This document shows positions 33,490 through 44,990 of a DNA stretch of 64,000 bases, in pieces. The first letter of the stretch is position 1. Each line of letters starts with the position of its first letter. The notes below the pieces were generated by a model, which was given only the letters and a program-made list of their open reading frames with translations, was not told the origin of the DNA and ran no database searches. A program made the position numbers and the translations under genes. The DNA comes from Spirogloea muscicola. Taxonomy: Eukaryota > Streptophyta > Zygnematophyceae > Spirogloeales > Spirogloeaceae. The stretch is from assembly GCA_009602725.1 (NCBI GenBank), contig WELB01000039.1, positions 304,722 through 368,721 of the forward strand, given 5' to 3'.

Positions 33490-34400
33490 CCTCCGGGAAG
33501 CTATGGCCCGAGGAGCCAGCCGAGGAAAGCCTGGACAAGGGTTGGCAAAAGAACGACTGCTGTCGTGCCTGCCCGTGTACCGCTCACTATGCGTCGAAGT
33601 GCTACACCTGAAGCTCCGCCTACAGGCCAGGATTCTGCTTTGTTAGCTAGCAGTAGCCTGCCCTGCATGGCCTCACTACCAGATGAGCAGACCTGCAAAG
33701 AATGTGGCAGAAGAGTCACCACACCCGCCGGGTAGCTTACCAGCGTGGGCAGCGCCGCCCGCGGCTGCCCCACCTTGTTGCACAGCGCGTATGGAGGAAT
33801 GTCGTCCCTCTCCACTGGCTGAGGCACCCTCCCCGGGTCCAATATGTCCGCCACTAACAGCCCGGCTGGGCGCTTGACTAACGCGGCCGCAGCTGCCACC
33901 AACTCTGGCTGCGCCAGATTGGTCCACTCTGGGCAGCCGTGCGCACCGGCTGCGAATGAAGTGGACCAATCTGGCGCAGCCAGAGTTGGTGACAGCTGCG
34001 GCCGGGTTAGTCAAGCGCCCAGCTGGGCTGTTAGTGGCGGACATATTGGACCCGGGGAGGGTGCCTCAGCCAGTGGAGAGGGACGACATTCCTCCATACG
34101 CGCTGTGCAACAAGGTGGGGCAGCCGCGGGCGGCGCTGCCCACGCTGGTAAGCTGCCCGGCGTCTTATGAATTCAGGAATGGAGGCCCAGGCATAGTGTG
34201 GGACAACACCACGCAGCGACTGGAGGAGCCCCGTGCCGACGAGCGGGAGCGGGCGTTGGGTTTTCGGACCGGCACGATCGCAGCTCCTGGGCTCACTGAG
34301 AGGCAGCGCCGGAAGCTGTTGGGACAGGCGATGGATCTGAGGGCTCTTACTTGGGGGCTGTCAGTAGGCTTTGCCGCGCAGCGACACCAGCAAGCAGCGT
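33490..34400 (+). pseudogene. Second methyltransferase-like fossil
   Basis: The plus strand from about 33961 reads ADILDPGRVPQPVERDD, AALPTLVSCPASYEFRNGG and DERERALGFRTGTI, then LLGQAMDLRALTWGLSV. The same ordered words occur in the C-terminal third of the methyltransferase region of element B (LILDAGRRLPPVPG, FVATPRSHAFCIKGNG, PREREKAMGFWTGDI, LIGQAFDLNSITWL). It is therefore a diverged relative with only the C-terminal part left. The left portion (33726-33927) is an inverted copy of 33961-34162. It is broken. Whether it came from another retroelement is not visible. Confidence 0.6.
33726..34162. repeat. Inverted repeat with 202-base arms
   Basis: Arms 33726-33927 and 33961-34162 are near-perfect reverse complements separated by 33 bases. 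The inner ends are ATTGGTCCAC and GTGGACCAAT. The arm sequence is methyltransferase-like coding sequence. A transcript would form a long hairpin. Confidence 0.9.
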
Positions 34401-34994
34401 GGCAGCTGGCACAGGGGCTCTACATACAGTTGGCGGCGCGCACAGGCGCTGGCAGCTTCCCACTGGGGGGGGGGGGAGTAGAGCCGCAGCACAAACAAGT
34501 GGCGCACAAGCCCGCGCGGGGGGCGGACACCCCGACTGCCTGCAGCAACCTTGTGCGCCACTTGTTTAGGGTTTGTTGCGTTGAGCTTGAAGGACTAGCA
34601 TCGATCACGACGGGCATTGCTGAGAGAAGCAAGAGGCTGTCCATGGGCAAGTGGCACAATCTCATTGCTGTCACTGGACCTGTCGCCAGCAAGCTGTGTG
34701 CACCCCATTAGTCCACTGACAACAAGCTAATGCCACACGCCACCTCCCATCACGGCGGCGCCACCAGGCTCAAGATTGCACTTCAAGGGGTCTGGAACGT
34801 GCGCACTCGGCGCCCGAAACTTGCCAAGACGTGCCTGCCCTCAGCAGAAAGTGTGAAGGAAAACATTGTTGGAGTCAACGCTTGATGCTTCTGCAAAGAC
34901 TCAAGTGAATCGGAGACAGACAAAAGCAGAGGAAAAGTGAGACTGATGCCGAAAGTGGGCAATGCAGAATAGCAACGGCAGGTGAGGATACTTG
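34401..34994. other. Stretch without a recognised gene
   Basis: The methyltransferase-like frame continues open to 34711 but loses recognisable similarity after about 34380. Nothing else was identified. Confidence 0.35.
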
Positions 34995-35831
34995 CTAAGA
35001 TGCAGATATGCAAAGGAGGGCTTGCTTCGAGAAGCAAGCTTGGTGCTTCACATTGAGGAGGATGTCAGGGCCCCCTGTGGCACCGCACTGCACCTGCGGA
35101 AGGAGGGGCTTGGCAGAGCGGAGCAGCCAGTCGCCGTTGGTGGTGACGATCGCTGCACGGGGCGATGCCAGCGCCGCCGCCAAGTTCCGCAGGCCCGGGT
35201 GGCCCGTCAGGAAGGCGGGCTCCATCACCAGCCACACGTCGCGCGGCCGGCCGGCCCTGCCATGCTCAGCGTGGCGGTGAGCCGGTGGCGCACAAGCTGT
35301 GGGCGCCAGCGGAGACTTAGATGGGAGAGCATGGGGCCGCTCAGTCGCTTATTCGTGAGATAGGAACGGATGGCTATCTTCAGCGCCGCCGCGCGAGAGC
35401 GCGGGGGCTCAAAGCGAGCTGGGATTATCCGGATCATCACTGCGGCCCCTTCTTAGAGACGGCTGAAAAGGCGACGCCGCCGTGCCGTTTGAAGCAACAG
35501 CCAAATACCACCAGACTCAGACAGAGGCGGCCGACATTGGCTCTGTTTGCCCCAGTACATGGGTCACTCTACCAAGAGACATCACATTGGTTCTGAAGCA
35601 GCAGCTTGGTACTGGCATTTTGTAGACGGTAGCGGGGGCTCCAGGGCAACCGCAGTGAGTCCCCACCTCTCGGCGTCCTCGATGCCGCTGCGCAGCACGT
35701 CCTCCAGCGGAGCCCCCTCCAGGCTTCACGCACCGAGCCCAACCTCATGTTCGGGAAGCGGCGACGGCGGCGGCGGCGGCGGGCGCTGAATTGCAGGCGA
35801 GGCTTGGGAAGCCGGGGCGCGGGGCTCCTCA
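34995..35831 (-). CDS. Unidentified minus-strand coding-like blocks
   Basis: I do not recognise this gene. On the minus strand, 35237-34995 reads [20 protein letters not shown] then [20 protein letters not shown]. About 35735-35640 reads [21 protein letters not shown] third block (about 35910-35829) ends DVRRAASQVWFFAAASASDL-M followed by TGA at 35829-35831. The composition and the conserved-looking phrases suggest exons, but order, splice sites and family are unknown. The blocks may belong to more than one gene. Confidence 0.3.
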
Positions 35832-35849
35832 CATGAGGTCGCTGGCGCT

Positions 35850-36091
35850 GGCGGCGGCGAAGAACCAGACCTGCGAGGCGGCCCGGCGCACATCAGCGGT
35901 GGCCGCTGCCCTTGGCATTGAACCCCAATCACTGAAATATGAAATCCAACTCTTTGCGTCTCGCCCAAGCGCCGCTCTGGCGCGACTGGGGCGGCGCGGG
36001 GGGGGGGCCGTCGGGGACCTGCGAGTCGCTGGCAGGCTGGGGAGCGGCGGCCCCGGAGCTGCTGCCGCCGCCGCTGGCGCGAGCCGCGGTC
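35850..36091. other. GC-rich stretch ending at an isolated N
   Basis: A strongly GC-rich stretch, mostly CGG/GGC, with no secure coding call. It ends at the single n at 36092, where base composition changes abruptly. Confidence 0.4.
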
Positions 36092-36092
36092 N
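36092..36092. other. Isolated N at a GC-rich/AT-rich junction
   Basis: A single n separates nuclear-like GC-rich sequence from plastid-like AT-rich sequence. It looks like a contig join. Confidence 0.7.
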
Positions 36093-36832
36093 GAACAAAC
36101 CACTTTTTGGGGATCTCAATTGACACTTGAACCATATCTTATGGAACATAAATCAACTAATGATTTTGTTTTGTTTACAGCAGGAAGATTTGTATGGAAC
36201 CCTATCTCTTTTGTTATGTCAAATTCTCATGACCTTCTTTCTCATCGAGATTTGCTAGTAAATAAAGAAATGCTTAGAAAGCTCTATGTTACTTATGGAG
36301 CCAAACGAGAACGTGATAAATCACGTCCTAGTCGAAAAATAAGACAGTTTTTTTTGCGTCATGGATATAATCGGCAAGCTATAAGTAAATTGTCTACAAA
36401 TTTGTGGAACAAAACTTCCTCCACAATGAATCAAGATTTTCATGTTTTTAGGAAAATGATACAAGTAGGTGCTCAATTAAAACGACCACAACTTTCTATG
36501 CCTGTCTACATGTATCAAGGCTGGTTGATAGAAAACCCACGAGAAAGTTTTGCACGTTTTGGACTTTTGAATAATAGAAATAAAGAACTTCAATTAACAG
36601 ATTTATCTTTGCGAGATCCATTTGTATACGGCACTTTGTTAGAGAGTTATAATTATTTGTTTGAATTCTTTTTTGCTAACAAAGCCTTATTGAATAAGAT
36701 TGTACAGATCCTGTTCAAAGAAAAGTATTTATCTCAAGAACAGATTGATAATATTATTTATTCTTACAAATGGATTTCTGACAAAAGCGCTTAATAATAG
36801 AAATACAAGGACTTACTGTTTTTTTTCTAAAA
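36093..36832 (+). pseudogene. ycf2: Plastid ycf2 3'-end fragment in nuclear-like context
   Basis: AT-rich sequence with one open frame (36120-36794, 224 codons from the first ATG, TAA stop). The protein matches the C-terminus of plastid Ycf2: GRFVWNPISF, LLSHRDLLVNKEMLRKL, GWLIENPRESFARFGLLNN, YGTLLESYNYLFEFFFANKA and LLNKIVQILFKEKYLS correspond in order to land-plant Ycf2 FIWDP, FSHRELFADEEM, RWFIKKTQEKHFELLINRQ, SESYQYLSNLFLSNG and LLDQMPKTLLRKRW. Ycf2 is a membrane-bound AAA-type plastid protein linked to a protein-import motor. Here only the tail is present. It is either nuclear-inserted plastid DNA or a mis-joined plastid contig. The left edge is an N; the right edge (about 36832) has none. 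Confidence 0.85.
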
Positions 36833-37009
36833 TAATCGACGCGCTCCGTCCCGCCGCGGCGCCGGCGCCGCTCTTCACGGCGACGGCGGCAGCCGCGCTG
36901 CCGCCGCGCCTCGCGCCCGGCGGAGCTCACATGCCCGGCCAGTCCACGGCCGCCGTCGCATTGCGGAGCCTTGACGCCGCCGTCGCCGCTCTGTCGCAAG
37001 GCCCTTCCG

Positions 37010-40000
37010 ATGTCCCAGCAGCAGGGCGGCCCCGACGGCGCCGACCTCCGCGCCGACGGCGCGACGCGGCAGGCGGTGGCGCAGCTCCTGTGGGAGGGCA
37101 AGGCCGAGCTGGAGAGCCCCGTCATCGAGTACCTCAGCGAGTGAGCGCCCTCTGCCAGCGCCACAACTCCTCACCTCTCGCCGCCTCGTGCCATGCTTTA
37201 CCCTCAGATCCCCGTCTCCGTCCCCGTCCCCTGCCGTCTCTCCACACAGTCCTCTGCCTCGTCGCGCCATGGCGCTCGCACGCTCCCTGGAGGGCCGTCA
37301 TTGAGCGGCGTTCTCAAACGCCGGCTCCTGGAGCTCTCGCGTGCCGCCCTCCTCTCTGTCCTCGTTGCTGCTGCTCGAGAGCCGGCCGCGCTTGTCCGCA
37401 CAGTAGCTCGACCCTTCGGAGTAGCACGCTCTTGACCAGCGACAGCTGTCAGGCGCCTGTTAGGCGAGGCCACTTGTGCCTCGCCCCGCGCTCGTACCAG
37501 GGGCATGTCATCGCATCTGCTAGAAGTGTGTCTGCAGCCCCAGATGCTGGTTCTCAAGCTCAACTCTTCACCTGGCTAGTCCTAACATACGTCACTGGGG
37601 TAGGGGCCAAATATCGAGCTGCCAAGCTGGTAGCCTAGCTTGTGGAGAACTTGACCTCTGTGAGATCTGTCGAAGCTGTAACACGTGCCGCAGGCGGCTG
37701 TGTAAAGTGCTGGCCACATGACATGATGACGTGGTTGTGTCGCCAGTGCTCCTGATTAGTTCCAGGATTGCAGCTCTTCTTCTCTATTTCCAGATTGTTC
37801 ATGCAGATGCTAGCCCGGCCAATTGCACACCTACAAGAGCTATCAATGTCATTGTCCGGCTACAACAATTGTTGTGAGGACTAACATAGGCAGACGTAAC
37901 ATGTGCTTGGACTCGCTTTTTGTGCCAGGGTCATCTGGAAGGAGGCCGTGTACCCTGCAGACGGCAGGAGCGACGCATCACTTGTCAGTGCCATCCGGCT
38001 CTTTGCGCCGTCTGTAAGTCTGCCCACCTCGTGCCTGACTATGTGTGTCACCCATGCTTGCTTGTAAGTTGCTTGTCAAGCTGTACATGCTGAAGTGTCG
38101 GACAAGCAGATCAGGCAATGCAGGATGCAGTATGTCAGGGTCAGACAGGCGGCCACAGGGTAATTCTAGTAATGCAGAAGCAGAGGTGTATGGGCAAGTA
38201 GACTGCCTTGCGACACGGGCATGCCATGTGTTGCTAGGCTATGCTGAAACCTGTGGCTTCGATTTCTGCCGCAGCTCCAGATGGACAACCTGGAGGAGCG
38301 AGTGGAGGGCCTGCTCAATCAGGCACGGGAAGCGGCACGGCGGGCCAGCAAGCTGCAGTCACACTTGGATAGCAGTCCTCCTGCGCTCCAGGAGGAGCTC
38401 CTCAAGAAGTCCCCACCAGAAAACCGGTGGTAAGTTGGAGTAGGCTAACAATTTTGACGCAGAATTGTATAAGTGCCGTCTGCCAGATGTAATGGTCAGA
38501 AAGGGGGCACCTTATTCCAGATGTCTAGTCTGAGCCTTCATGCAACATTTGCTGCAGCTTTTCTGGTAGCATCTTTGCACAGCAGCTTGACTTTGTCCAA
38601 AGCTGCTGTAGCCCTTCTGGAATATTATGTCTGCCTGCAAAGTTGCTGGAAATTGCTGAAGCTGGCATGCCAATGCTTGGAGCAGGTCCCCGCCGCTGCC
38701 GAGCGAGTCGCCAATTATACCGGGCAGCCCCGTGGTGGGTGCGAGGAGTCCGCCTGCGGCGGCGTTTTTGGCGAGCTCCACGTCTGCGCAGGACTTCCTC
38801 AAGCCACGGTCATCCTCAAGCATCGATCCTCCCGGGCTATATCACGCCAATGCCAGCAGCGACGCCTCCCAGCTCGGGAGGCCGCTCGTGGGGCTGAGCC
38901 CGCATGACAGCTATGACAGCAGCAACTTCAGCCTGCTGGGGTCTTCCATGGATTCATACTCCGCTGGCGGTGGAGGGGATGGAGGTGGTGGCGGCGGCGG
39001 CTGCGTCAGCGGCAGCAGCACCGACGCCCAGGCATCACTGCAGCACTCTGATGCTGGCAGCCATGTGACCGTACTCTCTGGCAATGGAGGTGGAGCAAGT
39101 GCGTCCCTGGGCAGGCACAGCCCCTCCTTGAGAGCCTCGTCCAGTGGCGGCGCCGAGCCCGAGCACAAAGGCAATGGCCTTCAAGTTGGCTCAGTGACCA
39201 TGGAAGGTGGAGCTGGAGTAGGTGCTGAGGGATCCATCACCTCGCCGCTCTTGGGGGGCCTTGGCAGCGGAGACGGATCGGGCAGGTCCGGCACGTCAGT
39301 CGACGTGTCCAGAGGGCCGTCTCCTTCCATGGAAGCCACGCAAGGAGGGACTCAGGGCGGCAGCAGCGGCTCTTCCTCGTCGCTGGGCCTGGATGGCTGG
39401 ACGCAGGAGGACAGGTTGAGCAGGTCCGGTTCGTCGCGCCCGCTGCTGTCGGCCATGTCCGAGGAGGACCGGCGGGACAAGGAGGTTGCAGGCCCCCATA
39501 GTGAGAGGGGAAGCAGGAGCGGCGACAGCGGCCAGGAGGAGGACCGGCAGAGCACGCTGATGAGCCAGCTAAGCTTTGGGCGCATCAGCCTGAACCCCAA
39601 CGCTGCGGAGTTCGTGCCAACCTTCGGCAGCGCGGACGACGACGCCGCCGAGGAGGGCAGCATCAGGAGCGCGGGCAGCGGCGGCGGCAGCCTGCCGCAG
39701 GCCAAGGGCAAGGTCTCCCAGCACCAAGACGGCGAGACTGAGGCGACCGAACTGCTGGGCCCGCCTTTCGACTTCAGCAGGCAGCCGTTCCTCGACCGCA
39801 ACGACTCGACCAACTCCAACGCCTCTGACGACGAGTACCGGCGCTACTGGCGCGAGCAGCTGCCAGACGAGCTCCTGTCCTTCGACTCTCCCCGCGACAT
39901 CGCCTCGCATCCTCCCCTCCTGCAGCTGGGGGACGACGGGCGCGCCTCCATGGAGCAATTCACCTTTCTTGACCAGCCGCCCCGCCGCGCAGGGCCCAGC

Positions 40001-42953
40001 CCCAGCGCGGGCTTGATGGCGCCGCCGCTCCCGCCGCCCATGGGCCAGGGCGGGCCACCGCCCAACATGGCGCTGGGCCTGGGGCCTCCGCAGCTGCCCA
40101 TGGGCCTGCCGGGGATGCCGCGCGCTGGCTCGCCGAGGCCGGGGCCTGTCTACGGTGCACCGCCCTCACCGGGGCCGAGGATGGGGCCTCCCATGGGCCG
40201 CCAGGGGAGCCCGCTGCAGAGCCCCGCAGGCGGCGGCGGCTGGGCTCCTGCCGGCGGCAGCGGCGGCATGCCGCCGCTCAGCATCAGCCTGGGGCCCTCG
40301 TCGGCGCTGAGCAGCCCCCACATGGGGGGAGGAGGAGGCGGGGCCGGCGGCGGCGGCGGCGAGTTTGGCTACACCAGCCCCGTGCACCGATCGCTGCGGA
40401 GCCCCCACCCGAGCCCGCACAGCGGCGTCGGCCCGTTCAGCCCGCCCGGCCAGCGGTTCCTGGATCACGGCAACCGGGGGGCGATGACGCCTCCCGCCCG
40501 TGCTGCCGGCGGGGGCTTCAACCGCACGTTTCTGTCTCCGGAGCTCGCTCGTGGGGGCGGCCCGCCTGTTGACCTGCGGCATGGGCACCCGCCGCCGTTT
40601 GAGCTGCCGCCTGGCATGCGGGAAGGCCAGCTGGACCGGCTGTCGTGGGAGGCGAGCGGCGGACGTTTTGACATGGAGCCAGACCCGGCGGCCGCAGACG
40701 CGGTGGGGATGCTGGCAGCAGAGTTCCCCGGCTTTGCCGCTGACAGCCTCGCCGACATCTACTATGCCAATGGCCGCGACTTCCATCTGACACTGGAGAT
40801 GCTCACTCAGCTTGAGGTTATTGCCGCAGCCTGACCTCTATATACTTGTCGTGATGCCTGATGACGTCATGTGGTGCCAACGATCATGTGGCCTTCAGTG
40901 GGGGCAGATGCATTCGTTGTCAAGGAGCCGAAGTTGACCACTGTTTCTCGTCTGAATTTGATGTATCAGCTGCAAGAGGAGGCGGGCCAGGGCCCACCTC
41001 ATCACTACGGGCACCCGCCCTCCCTCTCCCCGCCGCTGACACCGATGGACTTCCCGGCGCTGCCCGAGATTGGCAAGGGAGGGGTCTACAGCGCGCACCA
41101 CCACGTCGGAGGCGGCCTCGAGCCTCTGTCGCCGATGCCCCCTCGGCGGTCGCTGGATGAGATGGGCATGCGTAGCCCGCCGCCTGACTTTGCATCCGCC
41201 CTCCGCAAGTCGGTCCCTCCTTGGCAACAGGCATGTGCTCGCTCCATGACCCACTTTGTGCACATTACAACAACCCTCAATACGTCATGCTGCCGGACAA
41301 CCGTGCCTTACTAAAGATACTGGCAACCCCCTTGCATAAGAGGGCAATGTGTGTATGCTTCTGCACCTGTACTGCCCTGACCGAAGGTATGCAGCATTGC
41401 AGTTTGAGAGGAACGGTGAGAGGGGTAGAGGACACCCCATGGGCCCACCACTGGGACCTGGGGGCTTTCCTGGGGAACGAGAGCGGGAGCGCGAGCACTT
41501 CAATGCCAGGGAGATGCCCAGAGGGCTCCAGCAGCCGTGGCTTGAGACTGGAGATGCAGTTGGTGAGTTTCCCACATCAAAAACATTTGGTTGCACCCCA
41601 CATACTGGACTGCCAAGCCAGACCGGCTTCCTGTGCTGCATCTTATTCGTGCAGACTGCTTCTGCGCAATCAAATAGTACACAAGAAGCCCTGCAGAAAT
41701 TGCTGGCTTTTTGACGCTCTTGTCTGACAGGCAATTTGTACGCTGAGATGAGGGAGGAAGCAAGAGATCATGCACGTGTGAGGAACACCTACTTTGAGCA
41801 GGTTGGAGCATAATTTGAGTTGTTATTTTCAGCTGTCCTCATTTGGATCATGCTGGCATCTTCTCATGTATTATGCCGGCATTTCTTGGGATACTTGTGC
41901 TACTGTATGTGGCTCTCTAGGCAGCAGTGTCAGAGTTTCAGCATTGCTCAAGATTGCTGACGTGCTCAACATAACTTAATTCTTGAATGAGCATAATACC
42001 ATGGATGTGTTGCCTGGTGGCAGGCTACGCAGGCCTATCTTGCTGGAAACAAAGGGCTGGCTAAGATGTTGAGTGCAAAGGGGCAGTGGCACAATGAGCA
42101 GATGAAGGCCGCCCATGCCAAAGCCAGCGATGTCACATTCAGAGAGAGGTACCTGAGCTGCCTATATTGTTGGCCACGAGCAGACTAAGCAGATACTCTG
42201 CCCAGCAATCCTGTGCGGCCTTCATTGGCTTCTCCCTGTGACATCTACGCACTTCGGTGGTGCTCAGCTTAGTCTAGTGGCCAGGCGTGACGCAAGCTCA
42301 CTTGTTGCACTCGTTTGAGCTGCAGGAATCCTGGGTACATACCAGGTTTGGGGGGCGGAATCCAGGGTGCAGGACCTGGGAGGGGGCATGCGAGAATACT
42401 GGATCTGCACGGTCTCCACGTGAACGAAGCCATCCCGCTCCTAAAGAGAGAGATTGCAGCGCTGCGCGCAGCCGCTCGCAGCACTCGGCAGCGCCAGCAG
42501 GTATTACCATGAGCGCATCCTTTGCGACCAGCTTCAACCAGCAGCTGGCAGTGGGAAAAGACACTTCTTTGTGGATGCAGTGGACTTGCTACGATTGCTT
42601 CCTGTCTAAATAGGTAGAAGTATGTCGTACAGGCACTCTCCTCAGGGGCCCGCCCATGCATGGGAGTATTGATCTGCCACAGCTCATAGCCTGTTGAGCA
42701 TGCTAACAGCATGCTTATGCTTTGTATTGTCGGACATGGTCTTAGTGGAGCAATGTGAAGATGAACGATTTTCGCTACTGACAGAGCAGGCCATCTGCTG
42801 GATCCGCAGATTTTTGTGTGCGTTGGGACAGGCCACCACACCAAGGGCAGGGCTCCGCCGCGCCTGCCCATGGCTGTGGAGCGTTACCTTGCCGAAGATG
42901 AGCACATTGAGTTTGTCGAGACAAAGCCTGGAATGCTGAGGGTCACTGTGTGA
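37010..42953 (+). CDS. CID7-like protein: PAM2, CUE, DUF1771 and Smr domains, complete
   Basis: Ten exons with matching phases: 37010-37140, 37929-38013, 38275-38429, 38686-40816, 40970-41230, 41403-41562, 41731-41801, 42024-42148, 42326-42500, 42810-42953; 1145 residues. Domains: a coiled-coil-like stretch (MDNLEERVEGLLNQAREAAR); a PAM2 motif (SLNPNAAEFVPTF, about 39591) that binds the MLLE domain of poly(A)-binding protein; a CUE-like ubiquitin-binding segment (MLAAEFPGFAADSLADIYYA, about 40707); DUF1771 (YAEMREEARDHARVRNTYFE, then YLAGNKGLAKMLSAKGQWHN); and an Smr domain (ILDLHGLHVNEAIPLLKREI, then FVCVGTGHHTKGR). Plant CID5/6/7 have this order and are thought to act on mRNA. The 2131-base fourth exon is unusually large and rich in Gly/Ser/Pro, about twice the length of plant homologues overall. 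The intron after 41230 appears GC-AG (GCATGT). ATG at 37010 was chosen as the first in frame. Confidence 0.9.
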
Positions 42954-43792
42954 GAAACATTGAATCTGACGACATCAATTGCAGCCGCATCTCCAGCATT
43001 GAGAGATATTCACCAGGATGCAGCAGATGGAGGATCACATTACATTTGTAAGTGGCTTTGTGAAGGTGCAGGCGAGTAGCAGACTCTCAGAGGTTGCCTC
43101 TGCAGAGTGCTGCAGGGAACTTTCCAGCAGTGATGACTCGGCTAGGCAGCCTGACTGCCAGGCCGCCTTGGATTAGATCTATTGTAATCTTAACAGCAGT
43201 TGACAGCTCTCTTACGGTGGGCCCAAAAGGTGCCCGCCACATGTAGATCTCAGAAAGATGGCCTCCTGGGGCGCCTTGATGTGTCTAGCTATTATGGAGC
43301 TCACGGGAGGACTTTTGACTGTAGAGTAACCTGCCCACAGCAGCTAAAAGCAGAGCGTAGCTCCTTAGCAGTGACTCTAGCAGCTTGAGAGGAACGACAT
43401 AAATAGGGAGCAAGTGAGTAAGCAACTTGGCAAAGCACCAATTCTTTTATGACGTTGTATTGGCCGTCTGCGGCAGCCGCCTGACGCAGCAGCGCACTTT
43501 CACAATCTTGACTTTAGACTTGACTGTTGTGCACAACATTTGCGGCCATGCTGCAGACTGCTAGCTGCACTCAAGCCCGGATGCATTGCATCACTTTGCT
43601 AGCTGCACAAAATTTCTCTGTTGTACGACAGAAGCGAGCTGGGTTGTACTTCATCAGCTGCATGGCATGTCAGCGTGCGTGTTGACGTGGATGCCTATCA
43701 TGGTGCTCAAATGAGAAGTTCTGACAGAAGCCACTTGAATGGCGGCCAGAGCCTGGTAGATGCTGGGCGCTACACCTGGTGGATGCTGGGCG
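42954..43792. other. Intergenic region between convergent genes
   Basis: Lies between the 3' ends of the CID7-like gene (+) and the PAP/fibrillin gene (-). No coding sequence recognised. A short tandem duplication, TGGATGCTGGGCGCTACACC, flanks the PAP/fibrillin stop codon (about 43758-43800). Confidence 0.5.
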
Positions 43793-44990
43793 CTACACCT
43801 CGAGGGCAGGCCTCCTCGCGAACACAAAGACTGAGCCGCGAGAGCCACGGCCAAGGCGCAGGCGCTCATCCAAATACGTGGTTGAAAGCCGCACAGTGCT
43901 CGTCCGCGCGTACGTGAAGTGCAGCGGCCCCAGTGTCAACTGCGGCGGCTCAAAGTCCACCTTGACCCACCTGCTGTCCTCGCCCTCAAACTTGCCTGCA
44001 AGTATTGGACGACGAGGTTCAGGCCGCGGGCACTGGCAAATACCAGCGCATAGACTAGCTAGCAGGTGAAGGCTCCACCTGGCTTAACCACAGTGGTAAC
44101 CTCACCCCCAAACATCAAATTCACACTCAAACAGCCGAGGTGGGTGGCGAGAATGCGGCGAGCTGCCAGGTACAGAGTGCTGCGAGTACCTTGGAGGACC
44201 ACGGCGCATTGGAGGAGCCCAAGGACAGCAAAGGACACGCGGTTGGTGACGCGGTCTGGCGGGGCAATGCCCTGCACGAGCTCGTGGAAGCGCAGGAGCA
44301 GGCGGCCGGCGGCGCTGCGGTAGCCGCCGCCCGCCGCCGTGGGGCTCGACGTGTACACCACGTCCCACTCTGCATAGCCAGACAGCGCACGCAGCGTCAT
44401 CCGTAGTCCTTCGCCAAGTTGACCCTGGTGGCTGCTGCAACTCTCGGGGGCGCTGGCGAGGGGGCCAGACCTCCAAAGATGAGGGGGCTTTGGAGCGGCT
44501 CAGGCATGCCGCAGCGCTCGAGCTCCTCAATGAGTGCAGCGGCGCGCTCACGCACAGTTGGGCTAGTGGCTGCGCCCCGGTCCGTGCCTGCCACCTGGCC
44601 ACAAAGCATCTGCTTCAGAGTGATGCCTTCAAGGTTTTCGCAGCCTCGGCAGCTCCGAAATCTAGAATTTGATAGTGCAGGCTTGACGCCTATCTGTGCT
44701 TCAGAATGACTTTAGTATCAGGATTGAGCGACGACGGCTCCTGAAGCTCAGGTGTTACAGTGAGTGGGTGAAGGTGCGGCGCTCACCAAGGTCAGCAGCT
44801 CGTCAATGAGAGCGGCAGGGACGCAGGGCTGCGCAGTTGTGGCCCCGGTGCTGGCTGACGCCGCACGGCGCAGCTGCCTGGGGACTGCGCCCCCGACGGC
44901 GGGCTGCAGGCGGCCATGGTCGGGAGCTGCGAGATGGGCAGGCCCAAGGACAGCGGGCTCGGCGTCGCGACAGTGCCCAGAGGGTCTCGT
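43793..44990 (-). CDS. PAP/fibrillin family plastid lipid-associated protein
   Basis: Plastoglobule or thylakoid lipid-binding protein. Exons on the minus strand: about 44990-44787 (start uncertain), 44471-44609, 44190-44369, 43793-43995. Signatures: LIDELLTL then VAGTDRGAATSPTVRERAAA and LIEELERCG (N-terminal helix of the PAP domain), EWDVVYTSSPTAAGG (the WxLxYTSS-like core), DRVTNRVSFAVLG, and the C-terminal LSTTYLDERLRLGRGSRGSV with FVF. Phases agree from 44787 to the TAG stop at 43793-43795. The first exon is Ala/Arg/Gln-rich, as in a plastid transit peptide. No ATG could be fixed in that frame, so the 5' end is open. The second acceptor could be three bases further upstream. Confidence 0.85.

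Noticed and set aside
38686-40834. Long open frames on the minus strand opposite the CID7-like large exon
   Set aside because: Shadow frames of a GC-rich exon; the plus strand carries PAM2, CUE and matching splice phases.
43620-43920. Plus-strand open frame before the PAP/fibrillin stop
   Set aside because: It is the antisense of the PAP/fibrillin last exon, whose minus-strand reading is conserved.
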